From assembly GCF_964355755.1 (NCBI RefSeq), contig NC_092670.1:31297795-31361794 (forward strand): 64,000 bases of DNA, in the 5' to 3' direction. This document shows positions 23,074 through 37,100 of the stretch, piece by piece. The translations under genes and the position numbers were made by a program. Each line of letters begins with the position of its first letter. The first letter of the stretch is position 1. The notes under the pieces were generated by a model. It was not told the origin of the DNA. It saw only the letters and a program-made list of their open reading frames with translations, and made no database searches. Source of the DNA: Antedon mediterranea (taxonomy: Eukaryota > Echinodermata > Crinoidea > Comatulida > Antedonidae).

Positions 23074-24104
23074 AACACGCTTACGCAGTGAGTCTACGTT
23101 CTTGCGTGGGTCCTGTGGAAAGCAAACTTAAGGTTGGTATAATAAATTAGCATAAACAAACATCAGTTAGGCCTATGTCGGAATAGGCTTACTCTACACC
23201 ATCGCCTCTTATAGGCCAAGATGGTACGCTCTCTTCGCACACGTACGATCTTGGTCGGTTCTCGAATACACAATATAATTTCAGTATAATAAAAACTGGC
23301 GATTTCAAAATGTACGTACCGCAGGACAATAATACATGTCGTTTACAGCAACGATAAATAGACACATTGAATTATATAGTTAACTAAAATTAGCACCCTT
23401 GGAATTACCTCCGATAGAGAAAGTCACAAAATGAGTCCAAATGTTTGAGTCAAATTTAAACAAAACCAATTTGTGTTTTGTATGTAACATTAGGGTTGGG
23501 GGATGACGACGAACTGCATATGAGGCGTAGGTAGGCGTGAATATGTTATGGGTACTATTTATAAAATTGGAATGGTAAAATCTTGATTTAAAAAAAACAA
23601 CCTTAACGTTAATATAAAGACTTCTAAAAAAAAATCTTAAAAGTAACGGAATAATAGGCCTGCCTACACAAATGTAACTGCTACGCTGTTTAACGCTTGT
23701 GTGTGAAGAACCACTAGTATACCGATGAATTAATGAATAACTTTCAACGCGGCTAAAGTTTATAACCAGGATTTGATATTGCGATGTCATACATCAATAC
23801 TATTTCAAGGTCGCGGTTATTATTGTCACTGCTTGTATCCTGGTTGAAAACACTGTGAACGAATTAGCCAACTAGTGTAGTGTACTTTCAATAATTTCAA
23901 CACTACTCACTAATTAATTGCATTCAGATGGAACATCTGAAGACATAAGAGATCTGTAGGCCTATTTGAAATATATATATATAATATATATATAAACACA
24001 GTAGGCAAAGAACACTAATTCCAAACCGCCCGGTGATATACTGAAATTTAATTAATTAATTTGAAACGATAAAGATGAGGAAATCTGTGAGAATGAGAAA
24101 AAGT

Positions 24105-24176
24105 CGCCCCAACCGAGACTCGAACTCGGACCGCCTGCTTGATATGCAGATGTCCTAACCATTAGACCACTGGGGC
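24105..24176 (-). tRNA. tRNA-like gene, anticodon AUC (Asp-type reading)
   Basis: 72 nt on the minus strand fold into a full cloverleaf: a 7-bp acceptor stem (GCCCCAG with TTGGGGC, including one G-T pair), D arm with TGGTCTAATGG (A-box match), an anticodon stem TCTGC/GCAGG with loop ATATCAA, and a perfect T arm CCGAG-TTCGAGT-CTCGG. A run of five T follows within 4 nt, as for a Pol III terminator. The anticodon would be AUC, reading GAU. That is not the standard GUC of tRNA-Asp, so this may be a diverged gene, a pseudogene or the head of a SINE. It sits in DNA inserted beside a TA microsatellite, in a place where unit 3 lacks it. Confidence 0.7.
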
Positions 24177-24259
24177 TTTCATGGTATTGTTCGAACTCGA
24201 TTGGATAGCGACTCTTTAACATTCTCGGCGTGGTACGGCGGAACAGCACTAGTCCTCAG

Positions 24260-24363
<104 letters not shown>

Positions 24364-24699
24364 TGACTCAACAACGTCTATGAAGATTTGATGGGGTAAT
24401 CACATTTCTGGAGGTCATTCAAAGTAACATTCGTTAAACCTTAGTAGTATAGTAGTAAACTAAACATTAGGTTGCTATTTTAGTTTACCTAATTATCCTT
24501 ACGTAGCCTATAAGCAAATAAAATGACTACACACATACTCATATCGTATTTTATTTATGTATTTATTGAACTGAGTTTATTTAAACTTGGTGTGGTTGGC
24601 AATAATCCTTTTTAATAATCTAAAGAAATTCTTTTTCAGGAGGCATGACGTCAATACAAGTTGTGGTAAATATCTACTAACTGGACTCACACTGTAAAA

Positions 24700-24980
24700 A
24701 AAGTCACTATTTGTAATATTGTAGGCTACTGCTGTCGCACTTTGTAATACTGCTGTTACATTCTGTAATAACTCCTGTCACACCAATCTTGTAATACTAC
24801 TGTCACTTTGCATCACTGCTGTCACACTTTGCAATACTGCTGTCACATTCGATAATACTGCTGTCGCACTTTGTAATACTACTGCCACACACTGTAATAC
24901 TACGACACACCTCTGTAATAACTTCTGTCACACTTTGTAATACTTCTGTCACACACTGTAATTCTACTGTCACACCTCTT
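24700..24980. repeat. ~21-bp minisatellite (unit 2)
   Basis: Diverged units of the ctgtcacactttgtaatact family, counterpart of 15905-16215 in unit 3 with a different number and order of variants. Confidence 0.85.
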
Positions 24981-25940
24981 TAAATTATTCATAAAAATAT
25001 ACAGTATTCGATTCGACAATTATCAAAATAAAGAACAGGTAGGTAGATACAAATATTGTATTTTGTTGTAAACAAAAACTGTCACTGTGTAAATAAACAA
25101 ATTGTGAACACAATAATGTTCAAATCTGTTTTCAATGTAATGTAGGTCTATCATCTCGAAACTTTTAAAAATGCATGGTTCATTAAAAAAAACATGCCAT
25201 AAAGGCTTTATGAGTGTGTAATTTTATTTCAAAAGGTATGCTCAATAACCAACAACAATTCAATAGCAATATTACAATGTTTGTTATGATATTTAATAAT
25301 AACCAATTCACTAAAAGATATACCAACCTATTGTAAAAAGGTACATTTTTACTTTAATAAAATATAAACAAAAATAATATATAGGCTTACATCAAGAAAA
25401 AAATAAATAGCCTAAAACTATGGCAGCGGCATCATTAGTATACCACAATATGAAATATATATATAAAGATGTAACATTCTATGTGATTTATTGAACTTTA
25501 ATTGCTTAGTATGAGGCTTACTGTACTCGCGTAATTTGGCACAATCTACGACTTGTATCCGAGGCTGTCCTTATTTACGCAAGGCTCTAGACTGATCAAA
25601 TATAAACTATAGCTAGCAGCACATGTCATGTTTCATAATTATATAATAAATATAAATAAACAACATAACTTTATTATGAGGGACTTTTCCCAGAGCCGGC
25701 GTTGATCGATTTCACGAATACGGTAATCATAATTGTACTATTGAGGCTAAATGTTACAAATTTTCCTCAGGCCTACTCTACTACACTTCAACATTGAAGA
25801 TACCAAAACACAGAAAAGGGCTATTATTTTGATTTGATTTGATTTGATCTCATCTTCCGCTGGATATATTTTATCTATTATTATATACAAAGTAGTTTAG
25901 GCTAAGTAAAACACATTTGATGATTGAAGCTGTCTCGTGT

Positions 25941-28900
25941 TCATGCTTTGGTAAATACAATATGAGGCTGATCAATAGAATCCTGTAAAAAAAAACGAAA
26001 AGAAAAATAATAATAGATAGTAGGGAAAGTTTGAGGGAATGCCGAGTCATAAAAACTAATGCGAGGCACTTTAAACAGAAGGTCAATCGAATCGATGGAG
26101 GAACAAACAACTCAATATTTTTGGACAGATACAATCGTTGGGCTTGGACATAACGTAACAATGTAGGCGTAACACACGTAAGTTGACCAATCAGAAGGGA
26201 CGTTTCGAATGATCCACGTGTCGTGATTGGTCAAATTAATTGCAGTGCGCTTACGTCCTTGCGCTGCCATTCTAGTAGTGGAAAACAAACACGAAACCCA
26301 CATCTCCACACACCATTCCCTGCCACTCTTACCCTCCATGTCCAACGTTGTATTTTTTAGGTTATTTTAGATTTATTAGGGGTTTATTAAATGTGCATCA
26401 TTTACCATATTATCACCACAGCAGGCACATGGAGCAGACCTGATAAGAAGCAGAATTGACAGCACAATACCAATGAGTCCAAGTAACAACGGGGTCAACC
26501 CGCCAGTGATATACGTATCAGAAGTAGTCTGTAAAAATGATAACGTTAAAGTATGTTAATGTACAACTAGACATGAAACTCGTCACTTTGACGAGTTAGT
26601 TATCCGCACGACAGACGCCACGTGCACGTCATATGTTAAAAACTATAATAAGAGGTGGTCCTGTATTTTCGCCTTGTAATTGTATTATAATTATACAGTA
26701 TACTGTGTATACAAGGAGACAATAATTCTACATGATACAGAGGGCGGCAAACAACAATTTGCTCACATCAGAGCCTATGCTGGTTACATTCTACTGTATA
26801 ATATATAAATATTTTTAAATTCCAGAAGTATTTTTTCTCGATGTTTTTGTATGTGACTATTTCCCTGTGGTGCCAAATTGGGTCCACTTGAGCACAGTGT
26901 ATTAAAATACGAAAAAATAATATTATAATTTAGTGATTTTTTTCTATTTTATATCACTGTGTGCTCACTGGCGCGCGCACCAAATTGGGTCCACTTGAGC
27001 ACAGTGTATTAACATACGAAAAGATATTAAAATTCAGTGACTTATTTCTATTTCATATCACTCTTCCTGTGCTCCCCTGCCTCCAAATTGGGTCCACTTG
27101 AGCACAGTGTATTAACATACGAAAATATATTCAAATTCAGTGACTTGTTTCTATTTTATATCACTGTGCTCCACTGGCTCCAAATTGGGTCCACTTGAGC
27201 ACAGTGTATTAACATACGAAAAGATATTAAAATTCAGTGACTTTTTTCTATTTTATATCACTGTGCTCCACTGGCTCCAAATTGGGTCCACTTGAGCACA
27301 GTGTATTAACATACGAAAAGATATTAAAATTCAGTGATTTATTTCTATTTTATATTATTGTGCTCCTCACTGGCGCCAAATTGTGTCCACTTGAGCACAG
27401 TGTATTAACATAAGAAAAGAATATTAAAATTAGTAACTTATTTCTATTTTATATCACTGCGCTCCACTAGTGCTAAATTTGGTCCACTGGAGCAGCTACC
27501 GTAGTACCAAAGATTGCTACAATACACTATAGGTAAAATGTTGATGTCATTTGACCTCAATATGTAAATTATTTTTTTTCATGAAAACTCCATATTTAAT
27601 TTTTTTTTAAATATCATTAGTTACGTAAACAGGTTTAAGATAACACTAAAGGTCATTTTTTTACCTTTATTCAGATTCGTCAAGACTTTCTTTCTGAGAT
27701 TATTAGGATTCAGTATTTAAAGTAAATTTGGCAAAAAGTAGAAATGTAAAACTATGTAGAAAAAATGTTTTGTATTTATGAAAAACCCCTTATTTTTTTG
27801 AAATTTTCACATAGAAACAGTTACTATGGTAAAATGTTGACCTCAAAATGAATGAATTTACAAGGTCAAGTTTGTCATTAATGGAATGCAGTAGAAGTAA
27901 AATTGAGAAAAATTACAAATGCAATCAATTCTTTGTATTTATAAAAACGCCATTTTTTACGTTTAAAAAAAAAAATTACTTTCCTTAGTTACACATAGAA
28001 ATGGTTGCTAAGGTAACACTATAGGTAAAATATGAAAATTGTTGAGAATTGTTATAAACTATCCTGTAAATTTTGATCAAACATTAATAGTTGTAGTAAA
28101 GTGGGGACCTGTCCTGTTTTGCATTCTGACCCCTTTTGACCTCAAATGACCTATTTACAAGGTCAGATTTTTTTGGAGGTCTTTCTGTATCTCTTTACAC
28201 AAAATAGATTTAAAAATTTATAAAAACCATTGACGCAATTATTTCCAAGTTTAACATTATTTGCCATCAACTAAATATTTCAATGCAAAATACTGTTTTT
28301 CTGGCAATTAATTGAAATAAACCTGGCAACACATTCTCCTATTTTATCTAAACTATTCGTATGACTCTAGTAGCATTATGACAAGCCACATATACATTTT
28401 ATTATTGGATTAGCCATATTTAAATTGTGTTTCATGTGTTTTGTTTGTTGATATTTTGTTATATTTTTTGTATTTTTCGTATTTTCTTGGCAACACAAAA
28501 CCTATGTACGAAATTTACCCCAGTGTTTTTTTCGTGATTATTGTTTAGACACCTATTTACTATCAAATTAAAAAACCTCATTGATTTAAAAACACCACTT
28601 TGGAAGTTATAGGTACGTTTATGAGGTATACTTTTATAAAAAAAAATATTTTTAAAAAACACCCCTTTTTAAAATAATGGTATCAACCAAACTCCATTTT
28701 GTAATTTATTTTTTTTCTACATTAAATGGAACTTAATACTTGTTGTTTACACTGCTATAAACAAAAACTGTATACTGTAAGTATTTTTGGTTAAAATAAG
28801 TATACAAGTTTGTACTTTTTCACTATAGAAAATCTGTGAAAAATGGCAAAAACATCAAAATTTGGATAATTGACCGTTGTCATGGAAACGGAGGCTAAAA

Positions 28901-31900
28901 ATTAAAATGAATGTTGTAGATATGCTTTTTATTGAAATGTCTATTCATGGTAAAAATTTGAGAGAAATCCATTTTTTTACATCTGCCACCAAATCTTTGA
29001 TTTTTACAGACAATGGCTCTTAACGTGTAAAAGAAATTTGAATACGTAAAATTTTTGTGCGCGCACATTTAAATGTGATGAACTTTGACGCAGACGATGA
29101 AAATTTGACCTTTTTAATTAAACTTGTCATATGACGACGTCAAAACATCTGATTGGCGAAAACTTCACATGATTTTGTATCTACAATCCAATAGCTTTCA
29201 GGAAACGTTTTAATCGTAATTATCACATTTTATTTTTACGAGCTATTACAGATTAAAATTTACTGTAAAGATGAAATTTATGACCCACGTAATTAAAATT
29301 TTTAGGCATGATGACGTTATAAAAATTAAAATATTTTATCTCATGCTAAAGAAAGTTGATTGACCTAGACAATATATAAATGTAGGAGAAAAAGGAATAC
29401 TGTTAAGCGTGATGCGCTCCATTGAATGTGATGAGCAATAACGAAAGAGACAAAAATCCTATATTTTACATTCGTGTGGCCATACGATGACGTCAAAATG
29501 GTTTTTTTAGCCTTATCGATGCATGATCCGATATCTACAACTCATCAACTTCTAGATTTTGTAATAAAAATAAACGGTTCACGGTTTACTTTAGAAACTA
29601 TGACTGTTTTAAAAAAGACATTATTTTGACGATTTTTAAAGCTTTTTCATAAAAAACGCGCACGAAATGTCTAATTCAACGTGTTCGTGTGGCGTTATTT
29701 AAACTGGAAAAGGTCTAAATTGTTTTTAAAATTACTAGGAAAGGCTTGAAAAATAAAATTCAAGAGAAAAAAATATGTTTTTAACGCTACGTGCGCACCG
29801 CGCTCGTAAAAAATTGCGCGCCCGTGGGAATTTTTGACATGCTCAAAATGACAAGAAACGCAAAAGTTGATTAGAAATTAATTTTGCGCATTTTGAAATT
29901 TTAAATGCGCGTGCGCGCGTAACTTCTTGTGAAACATGCCATTTTTAATCCGTAGAAAGTTTGCCCCTGATATGACTTAAATTTTGTCAAAGTGTTAATA
30001 CAAAATAACTTATAACCTATGATCAATCAATGAAATTCATAAAATCGCGCGTAACTTACGCTGCGCGACTCTAGCGTCATATAACGAAGTTTCTTGCACA
30101 TCTACAGCTACAGGTCAATCTTTTGACAAAGTTATACAATCTTATGTTCACAAGTAATAGGGGATATGCTGGTCACAAAAATCCGGGAAAGAAAGAAGAA
30201 TAACAAAGAAGATGAAAAAGATATTTACAATCACAAGGGTTATCCGCAACTTTACAAGTTGCGGTAACCAACAACTTTACAAGTTGCGGTAACCAACAAT
30301 ATTGATCTCATACAATAACAAGGAGTTATCCGCTCTACCAAGCGGATAACTAATTAGGCATACTTTGTGCATATTGGATATGACGAAATTTTAAAAACAA
30401 TGATAGTCCTATACTTATTTTTTCGACAAATTTCACTTAAAATAATAATTATGTGATTTTTATCAAGACGTCTCAACTTAAAAAATAAATGCCATATCAG
30501 TGTCTTATCGGCTTACAGGGACATTTGTTATTTTTATTTTAAAATTGGAGAAATATACGGTACCAGAAAGGTGGTTTATACTTACACATCCTTCTCCACA
30601 CTCTGATATGTTAGCACTATTAACCGCCCAGTAAAGAAAGAATGCAAATATCCAAAATGGCAACAGAATAATAGTCACAATTGAAAACACGAAAGCAGTT
30701 ATTTTCTGAAAAGAACAAAATTAATATACACAAAAATAGCATCTTGGTCGGAATTAATGCTGTACCATTGTCGCCAATTAATTTGGTCTATTTATAAACA
30801 CAAAGTAGGCATAGAACAACAATAATATCCATGTCAGTGACAGTAAAATTCAAACCATTCATTATTATTTATTTACACGTGTTATCAATTAATAGAATAA
30901 TACATGTATTACTACCAAATATTTCAGTTTTAACAGTACTACTGAATCATTGCGATAGTCAGTTAGACTCTATCTAGTGACAGCTGCAGGGGAATCGGGT
31001 GCATATTATTCATTATTTAATAGACTATTCCAGATTTTAGAAAAATGAAATTCTGTAGGCATTTCGTGTTAAAAGCGAATAAACATGTGCTTTAGGGTAA
31101 TTTTCAGATCAGATTTCCTGTTTACCCGGCTCAATTTTTAGATCTTCACCCTTAAAATGGGAAAAACAAAATGGCCCCCATTTTAGACGACTTATTTTGG
31201 CTTATAACTTAGTTAATAGTAAAAACTGGTGTCTATACCTATGTTTGTGATAGTGAAGATTCCAAATATATTGTTATTAAAGTTGCAAATATTCTATTTC
31301 AGCCGCCATGTTAAAAATTACCCTAAAACACATGTTTATTCGCTTTTAACACGAAGTGCCTACAGCATGTTATTAGAGTGGAAATATGACTATTAGGACT
31401 AGCCTAACTTGTATAATGAACATTTTACTTTGAAGTTTAACACAGATATAAATATGTACAACACAATCCTAAAAAAAACATTCAATCGAGAACCATAGTA
31501 TACGCTGTTTTAATTTGAGATTTATTATACTGTATTAATCAACAATTAATACATTATCAACGAAAAAACAGATTTATAATCGAAAGAAAATGAATGATTA
31601 TGACACGTGTACTTATTCTTTCTTTCTTTTATTTCATTAAACAATGGCCTCCCGGCGGCCCATTTCATATAATAAAATCTATATTATTTTCGGTCACACA
31701 GGATTTTCTTTTTTTTAAATCTTAATCGATCACAAAACATATATATTCTATTCTAATTTTTAAATGTCGCCCCTTTTCAATCAACAGATTATGAAAAGAT
31801 AATCTAAAGCATGATATAAATGTTCTATACTTAACAACTTAATCTAAAGCATGATATAAATGTTCTATACTTAACAACTTAAATCGTAAACATAAGGTTC

Positions 31901-33045
31901 GTAAAGATTGTCAAGTTTAATATTTTTGTAAAAATTGAAACGTATATTATTGCTAAAACTGTTTCATTTCTTTGTGAAATAATAGATGAAATGTTTCATT
32001 AAATAAACTATTCCACTAACCACAACCGAAATTATCCAGAACACCCAACAGTTTTGGCCATTTTTCGCCAAGATGTTTGTGTTTGGTCGTCGCATATATT
32101 TGGTAATTTATTATTTTCCATTTTATTTATTTTATCCAATACTTGATCATTCTCAATATTTGATAGTAATTAATTGGAATTTATACCTAGTTTTTTACGC
32201 GCATATTATGGTCAACTTGCACTGTTGTTTTATATATTATTTACCCACGACAGTTTCATATCGATGAACTATAAACACTAATAATCGTATTTGTTTGTAC
32301 TTACCCGACATCTATTCTGTCGATTAAAAGTAAACATCAGGCCAAAGACGCCCTCTAAAACAACCTGAAAATGTACCGTATAGATATAACAATAACATAG
32401 TAAAATGTGTGATCGGTACTCCATGCCCGACTCCGTGTAATTAATTTCAAAATAAATGTTACCGCGCATATTCGAAAGCGAGAACACTTGGTGTTTAAGA
32501 ACACAAATTTAAGTGCTTATCAAAAAAGTATTAAAAATATAATTTCACAAATGAGCTGTGATAAGCAATAACGTGTTTATTAATCATTAGTCACGAACGG
32601 TATGATGACACACAAAGTGATACAAAAACATGATATTAAGCCAAAAATGAAAAATTAAACTGCTGCGGAGTCTCAGAACCTTAATGTATTGGTAACGCTA
32701 GCTGGAAATGACGGCCATTGGTCATTGGAAATAATATAGGCTTTATAATGCCCTGACGTGATTATCATTTTCTCAAGCTTTAGGCAGTGTGAGGTAGTGG
32801 AATCACCCGACACGGATTCTCTTCCCTCTCTCCTTTCCACGTCTCTTTCCCTCATTCCCATTTTGATTTAACTTATTTCAGACACTTACGATTAGTCCAA
32901 TGATTACGCCAGGAATACCGGCGTACACGTGATTGTCATCCAACATAGTAATACTTGAAAGAGCAATGATTGCTGCGCCAAGTATCATTAGGAGTAATGA
33001 ACTTATCTTGACGACCGTCAAGAAACAATTATTTTCCCCGCACAT
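25941..33045 (-). CDS. small four-transmembrane protein, copy 1 (complete)
   Basis: Five minus-strand exons: 32890-33045, 32305-32364, 30586-30705, 26406-26528 and 25941-25982, in frame for 166 residues. The sequence is close to copy 2, with TM1 and TM2 nearly unchanged. The differences cluster in TM3 and the second loop (WAVNSANISECGEGC here, WLANYARISECREGC in copy 2), which may reflect diversification of the outer face. One extra Asn codon precedes the last Met of exon 4. The likely role is a membrane-spanning channel-like or scaffold protein of MS4A-like architecture; function is not inferable from sequence alone. Intron 3 was enlarged by a 3.8-kb mobile insertion and intron 2 by a MITE. 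Upstream sequence to about 33750 resembles that of the other units and probably includes the promoter. Confidence 0.75.
26862..27495. repeat. ~98-bp satellite, seven units
   Basis: The string ggtccacttg or a near match recurs at 26881, 26988, 27091, 27188, 27285, 27384 and 27481 (spacing 97-107). Each unit contains gcacagtgtattaacatacg and ttctattttatatcactgtg. Central units are nearly identical; edge units diverge, as expected for unequal exchange. Confidence 0.95.
30238..30352. repeat. cluster of short hairpins at element end
   Basis: Three stem-loops in 115 bp: ggttatccgcaactt pairs with aagttgcggtaacc over a 3-nt loop with one bulge (30238-30269); caactttacaagttg lies inside a repeat of that unit (to about 30293); and agttatccgct pairs perfectly with agcggataact over ctacca (30324-30351). 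All share the ccgc core of the terminal repeat. Confidence 0.85.
31020..31394. mobile_element. MITE in intron 2 of copy 1
   Basis: Long inverted arms, ctgtaggcatttcgtgttaa (from 31053) against its complement ending at 31365, about 50 bp with few mismatches, and a weaker outer extension to 31020 and 31394. Copy 2 has no equivalent DNA between its attcattatttaatgg-like and cattttac-like flanks. Non-coding; no target duplication was confidently seen. Confidence 0.8.
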
Positions 33046-34105
33046 TCTAGAAAAAAAAAACAATGGAATCTATAATATATACAACGATATATTGATTAAG
33101 CTTGTTCCGTAAGACGCAACGCTTTTCATTTATCAACTGGGTCTACGTCTCATGGTTGGCAAAATGAATTAAGCATAGTCTACTAATGTGTCGGAACATA
33201 ATACTCCATCGCTTTTCATGGCCTCAGTCAGCTTCATATGCCCTATGCATGTAAATGGCAGTGAATTATCCTTGCGTTATTAAGCTGGTATACTGATTGT
33301 GAGCTATAATGTGCTTAGTGTTAGAACTATGCGTACCATGACTAGGAGGCCTACGGGGGATTTTCTTGCCCATTTCTAGTACTATAGTAGGCCTAATAAT
33401 AGTGTACGAACCCATTCATACAGCGTGGATGTTATGGAATATTGCTTTCAACATTGGAATTATGATAATAATTATAACGGTCTGTCATGTAAAACAACCT
33501 TGAATAACAAAGCCTACCTTAACGGAGAATCCACGAAGACGAAAATATTAAGACGTCTTATCAGTAAATGATATGATACAGATACTGGTTCGCTGTTTAC
33601 TGCTTGCGTGCTAGAATCACTGTTAACCAGGATTTGATATTGTGATAGGTCCTACAATACAATATGATGTCATACATCAATTACTATTTCAAGGTCGCGG
33701 TTGTTATTGACGCTGCGGTCGACGCTGCTAGTATCCTGGTTGGGAAAAATGAAATTGATGCACCTGAGTAGGCCGGCCGGCCGCGATATTTCATAACCGT
33801 GAAACGTCACAAAATAAACATGAATATTAATTTTATTAGTCATATCCATAAGGTGTGACGTAAGAATTTCGAGCTAACTACTTTCGCTATGCAAACTCTT
33901 TTCGTCGAGCCGTCTGTGTAGTCGAGTGGATATTAAAGGCCTTAGCCTATGCGTTGGACTTTACATGTCAATGTATGAGATTCGACTACTTCTTTTACTT
34001 TATAGTGAGAGATTGATTATTTAGAGGGACCGGTTAGGTTTAGTTATATTTAGGAAGTAGTTCGGCAATCTTTCACATGGGGTGCCAACTTATGTACGAA
34101 AAATC
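33046..34105. other. upstream region of copy 1
   Basis: No gene seen. From 33046 to about 33745 it resembles the DNA upstream of copies 2 and 3 (block aaccaggatttgatattg and tatttcaaggtcgcggttgt). Beyond that similarity stops, so the tandem unit ends here. The remainder includes a GGCCGGCCGGCC run at 33772 and two TGACGTAA or GTGACGTAAG-like strings that could be CRE/ATF sites, an inference only. Confidence 0.45.
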
Positions 34106-34109
34106 GCAG

Positions 34110-37100
34110 GCCGGCCTACATTTTTTTTTTATTAGTACAAAACTGAATTGCGTCCAGTAACATAAACATAAAAAATATATCAAAAACGAGCAAAATTTAC
34201 ACAAACATCCAATATAAATATATATACTGTATATATATATATACAAAACTGCATTAAAAAAAAATATAAAGAATATACAATTACAAATTTACAAAGATAT
34301 ATATTAAAAACGAGCAAAATTACACAACCATCCAATATAAAAATATATATATACACATAAATTCATAACAAAAAAATAAAGAATATACAATTACAATTTA
34401 AAAAACTGCGAGTAAAATTATTAATTATCCGTAGGCCTATCAACATTAAAAATTTCATATATATATATATTATTGCACTATAAGGTCATTGTTAATCAGG
34501 AATGGGAGTGTGGATTTCTTAAATCTCTCTGTTCTACATTTAATTTGGGATATTTTGTTTCCGTTTCTGAGAGATCTACCTGTCGCTTCGGCACGGGTAT
34601 TGGGGATAATATTATTAAATTTTTCATGGACACTCCTCCCAAACTTCAGAACAAGCTGGAGACGGCGGTCACAGAGCCTATCAAGAGAAAATTTCTTTAG
34701 GGCTGCAGTGTACGAATAGTACCTCCTCCCTAGTACAATTCTTAAAAACCTCTTCTGGACCGATTCCAGGTCAAAGCTTAATTCGGAAGTCAGGGAGGAG
34801 TGCCAGGTTGGACAAGCATATTCAATTATGGGGCGTATGAAAGATTTATAAATCTTAATTAACTGATCTTCTGGTGCACCAAACCTTTTAAGTACCGACA
34901 CAATATGCATGGCTTTATTGGCCTTGCTAACGATCTCACCAATGTGTGCATCCCACTTAAGGTTATCTTGGATAGTTACACCTAAAAGCTTCAATTGCTT
35001 AACAGTCTCAACTTGGACTCCATTATTAGTCAGTAAATCATAGTAACCAGGAGTTTTGCAAAAGTTAATCTCCACTGATTTACACTTATTAGGGTTAAGG
35101 GACATTTTATTTATTTTACACCATTCCTCTAAATTACTAAAGTACGATTGAATAGAGTCCAGACAGTGAGATATCAGCGAAGGTTAGATCGTCGACAAAT
35201 TTCCACCTTGTAATGCAATCTGATGCCGAGTCATTGACCATTACTTGAAAAAGGCTTGGGCCAGATTTCGTTCCTTCCGGAACACCGCAAAATATAGATG
35301 TCCAACTGGAAATAGCGCTACCATAGAGCACTCTTTGTTTTCTACAAGTTAGGAAGCTACAGAATCACGGGATGATAGATTTCCTGACACCATTGATATC
35401 ATCTTACTGATTAGTACCTGGTGACTAATACGGTCGAAAGCTTTGCTGAAATCTACAGCAAGAATTCGTGCTTTGTGACCAGGTTTTTCCAGTCCAGAAA
35501 GAAGGTAGTGTAAGAGCCCAATAAGGTAATGACTCGTGCTGATACCTTTGACATTACCAAACTGCTGTTTATCTATAATGGTAGATAGGTCTTCATTTAA
35601 CCATTTAGTTAGAAAATGTTCAAAGATTCGGATAAACAGTGGCGTAAGCGAGATCGGTCTAATCTGTTCTATACTGACTGTACCTTTTTTCTTTGGTATC
35701 GGTATAACGGTAGCTTGTTTCCAAGCTTTGGGTACAATACCTTCTTTCAAAGAAGAATTAAATATATGCGTTAGGGGTTCTGCTATTTCGGGTGCAAATT
35801 CTTTGATGATAACTGGTGGAATTTCTCCAGGTGGAACTGATTTATTAATCTGCACTTTTAATAATTGTTGTTTAACTTCAAAGCATAACATTTGTGGCGG
35901 TGGACTCTCAGCTGGGAGGTATGTAGGCAATTCGTCAAGTTTGAGAGGATCCAGTTCACGACAAATTTTTGCGAGGTGTTCATTAATTTGTTTAGAGGCA
36001 ACGGAATCTGGGATCGGTAAAGGATTATCAAATGTAATTCTTGGTTTGTCTTTACGTTTACCACAAATCTGCTTCACTTTGTCGTACCATTTACGGAGAT
36101 TGCTCACCTCAAGCATTTTTACTTTATAACGATAGTACTTCTCCTTAGCTTTCTTTATTTCCCATATTACCTTATTTCTAAGTGTTTTGTAACGTTCATG
36201 TTTTTTCTTCCTAAAAGCAGTTTGTCTATACCTGATAAGTTTTTTTAATGTATGGAGTGATCCAAGGTCTATCGGTAGAATACACTCGCAAATGTTTGGT
36301 AGGAAAAAACTTCTTGTACGCGGAGGTGAGGGTATCGTTCATTATGTTCACTTTATCATCTACATCTTTTATATTATAGACCTGTGACCAGTCAAATTTG
36401 GTAATCCAGTTTCCGAAACTTCTCATCGATGAATCAGTACAAGGCTTAAAAATCTTTGTAACCATTTTACCATTACACTTAATTGAGTTCAGCGGTTTCC
36501 AAATAATGACATTGTGATCACTTTTTCCAAGTGGGGCTTGAATTGTAGGAGTCATATAAAAATCTTTAAGGTCCGAAATTATGAGATCAAGCATTTTGTC
36601 TCCTCTGGTTTTATCTTTAACAACTTGGTGCAAATCAACGACATGTTTAATAGAGAGGAGATATCAACACTGTTGAAATCCGCAGCAATAATGACTTTTG
36701 CTAAATTTCTTCTTGAACGGATAGTGTCAATCGAATTTCTAAGATGGTTTAAGAGGTCACGTTGATGGTCTTTGTTTTGGCTGGGGCTACAATAAATGGT
36801 ACACACATATATTTCAGAAACTTCACGGGGAAGCTTATAAGGCTGTAATTTGACCCAAACACATTCTAGTTCGTCTGGAACAGTAATAAAATCAACGTGA
36901 TCAGAAGGAATGCTGTTGTGGACGTAGGTTGCTACACCTCCTCCTCTGGTATTTGTGCGGCTCTTATAGAAAATGTTATAGTTACTGACCTTGCAAATAT
37001 AGTCTCCATTAAACCATGTTTCCGCAAGTGTACAAACTTGGATGTTATTATGTTCGAGTGTTACCTGAAGGTCTTCCATTTTATTACAAATAGAACATGG

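Larger units (their letters stand above)
26570..30357. mobile_element. 3.8-kb non-coding element with hairpin ends
   Basis: Copy 2 of the host gene lacks this block: its intron runs directly from gtacaattaca-type sequence to actttgtgcatattgg-type sequence. The left end has a perfect 9-bp hairpin (26577-26597) followed by tagttatccgc; the right end has the inverted copy gcggataacta (30342-30352) within a perfect 11-bp hairpin (30324-30351). A 98-bp satellite occupies the left third. No long reading frame exists, so the element is non-autonomous. Terminal hairpins plus an internal satellite recall Helitron/Helentron-type non-autonomous elements, but the canonical TC...CTRR ends are not evident and no clear target duplication was found. 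Confidence 0.7.

Noticed and set aside
22503-23091. Three overlapping frames of 143-186 codons on both strands
   Set aside because: They run through the 21-bp repeats of the foldback element and read as periodic peptide in every frame; repeat artefacts, not genes.
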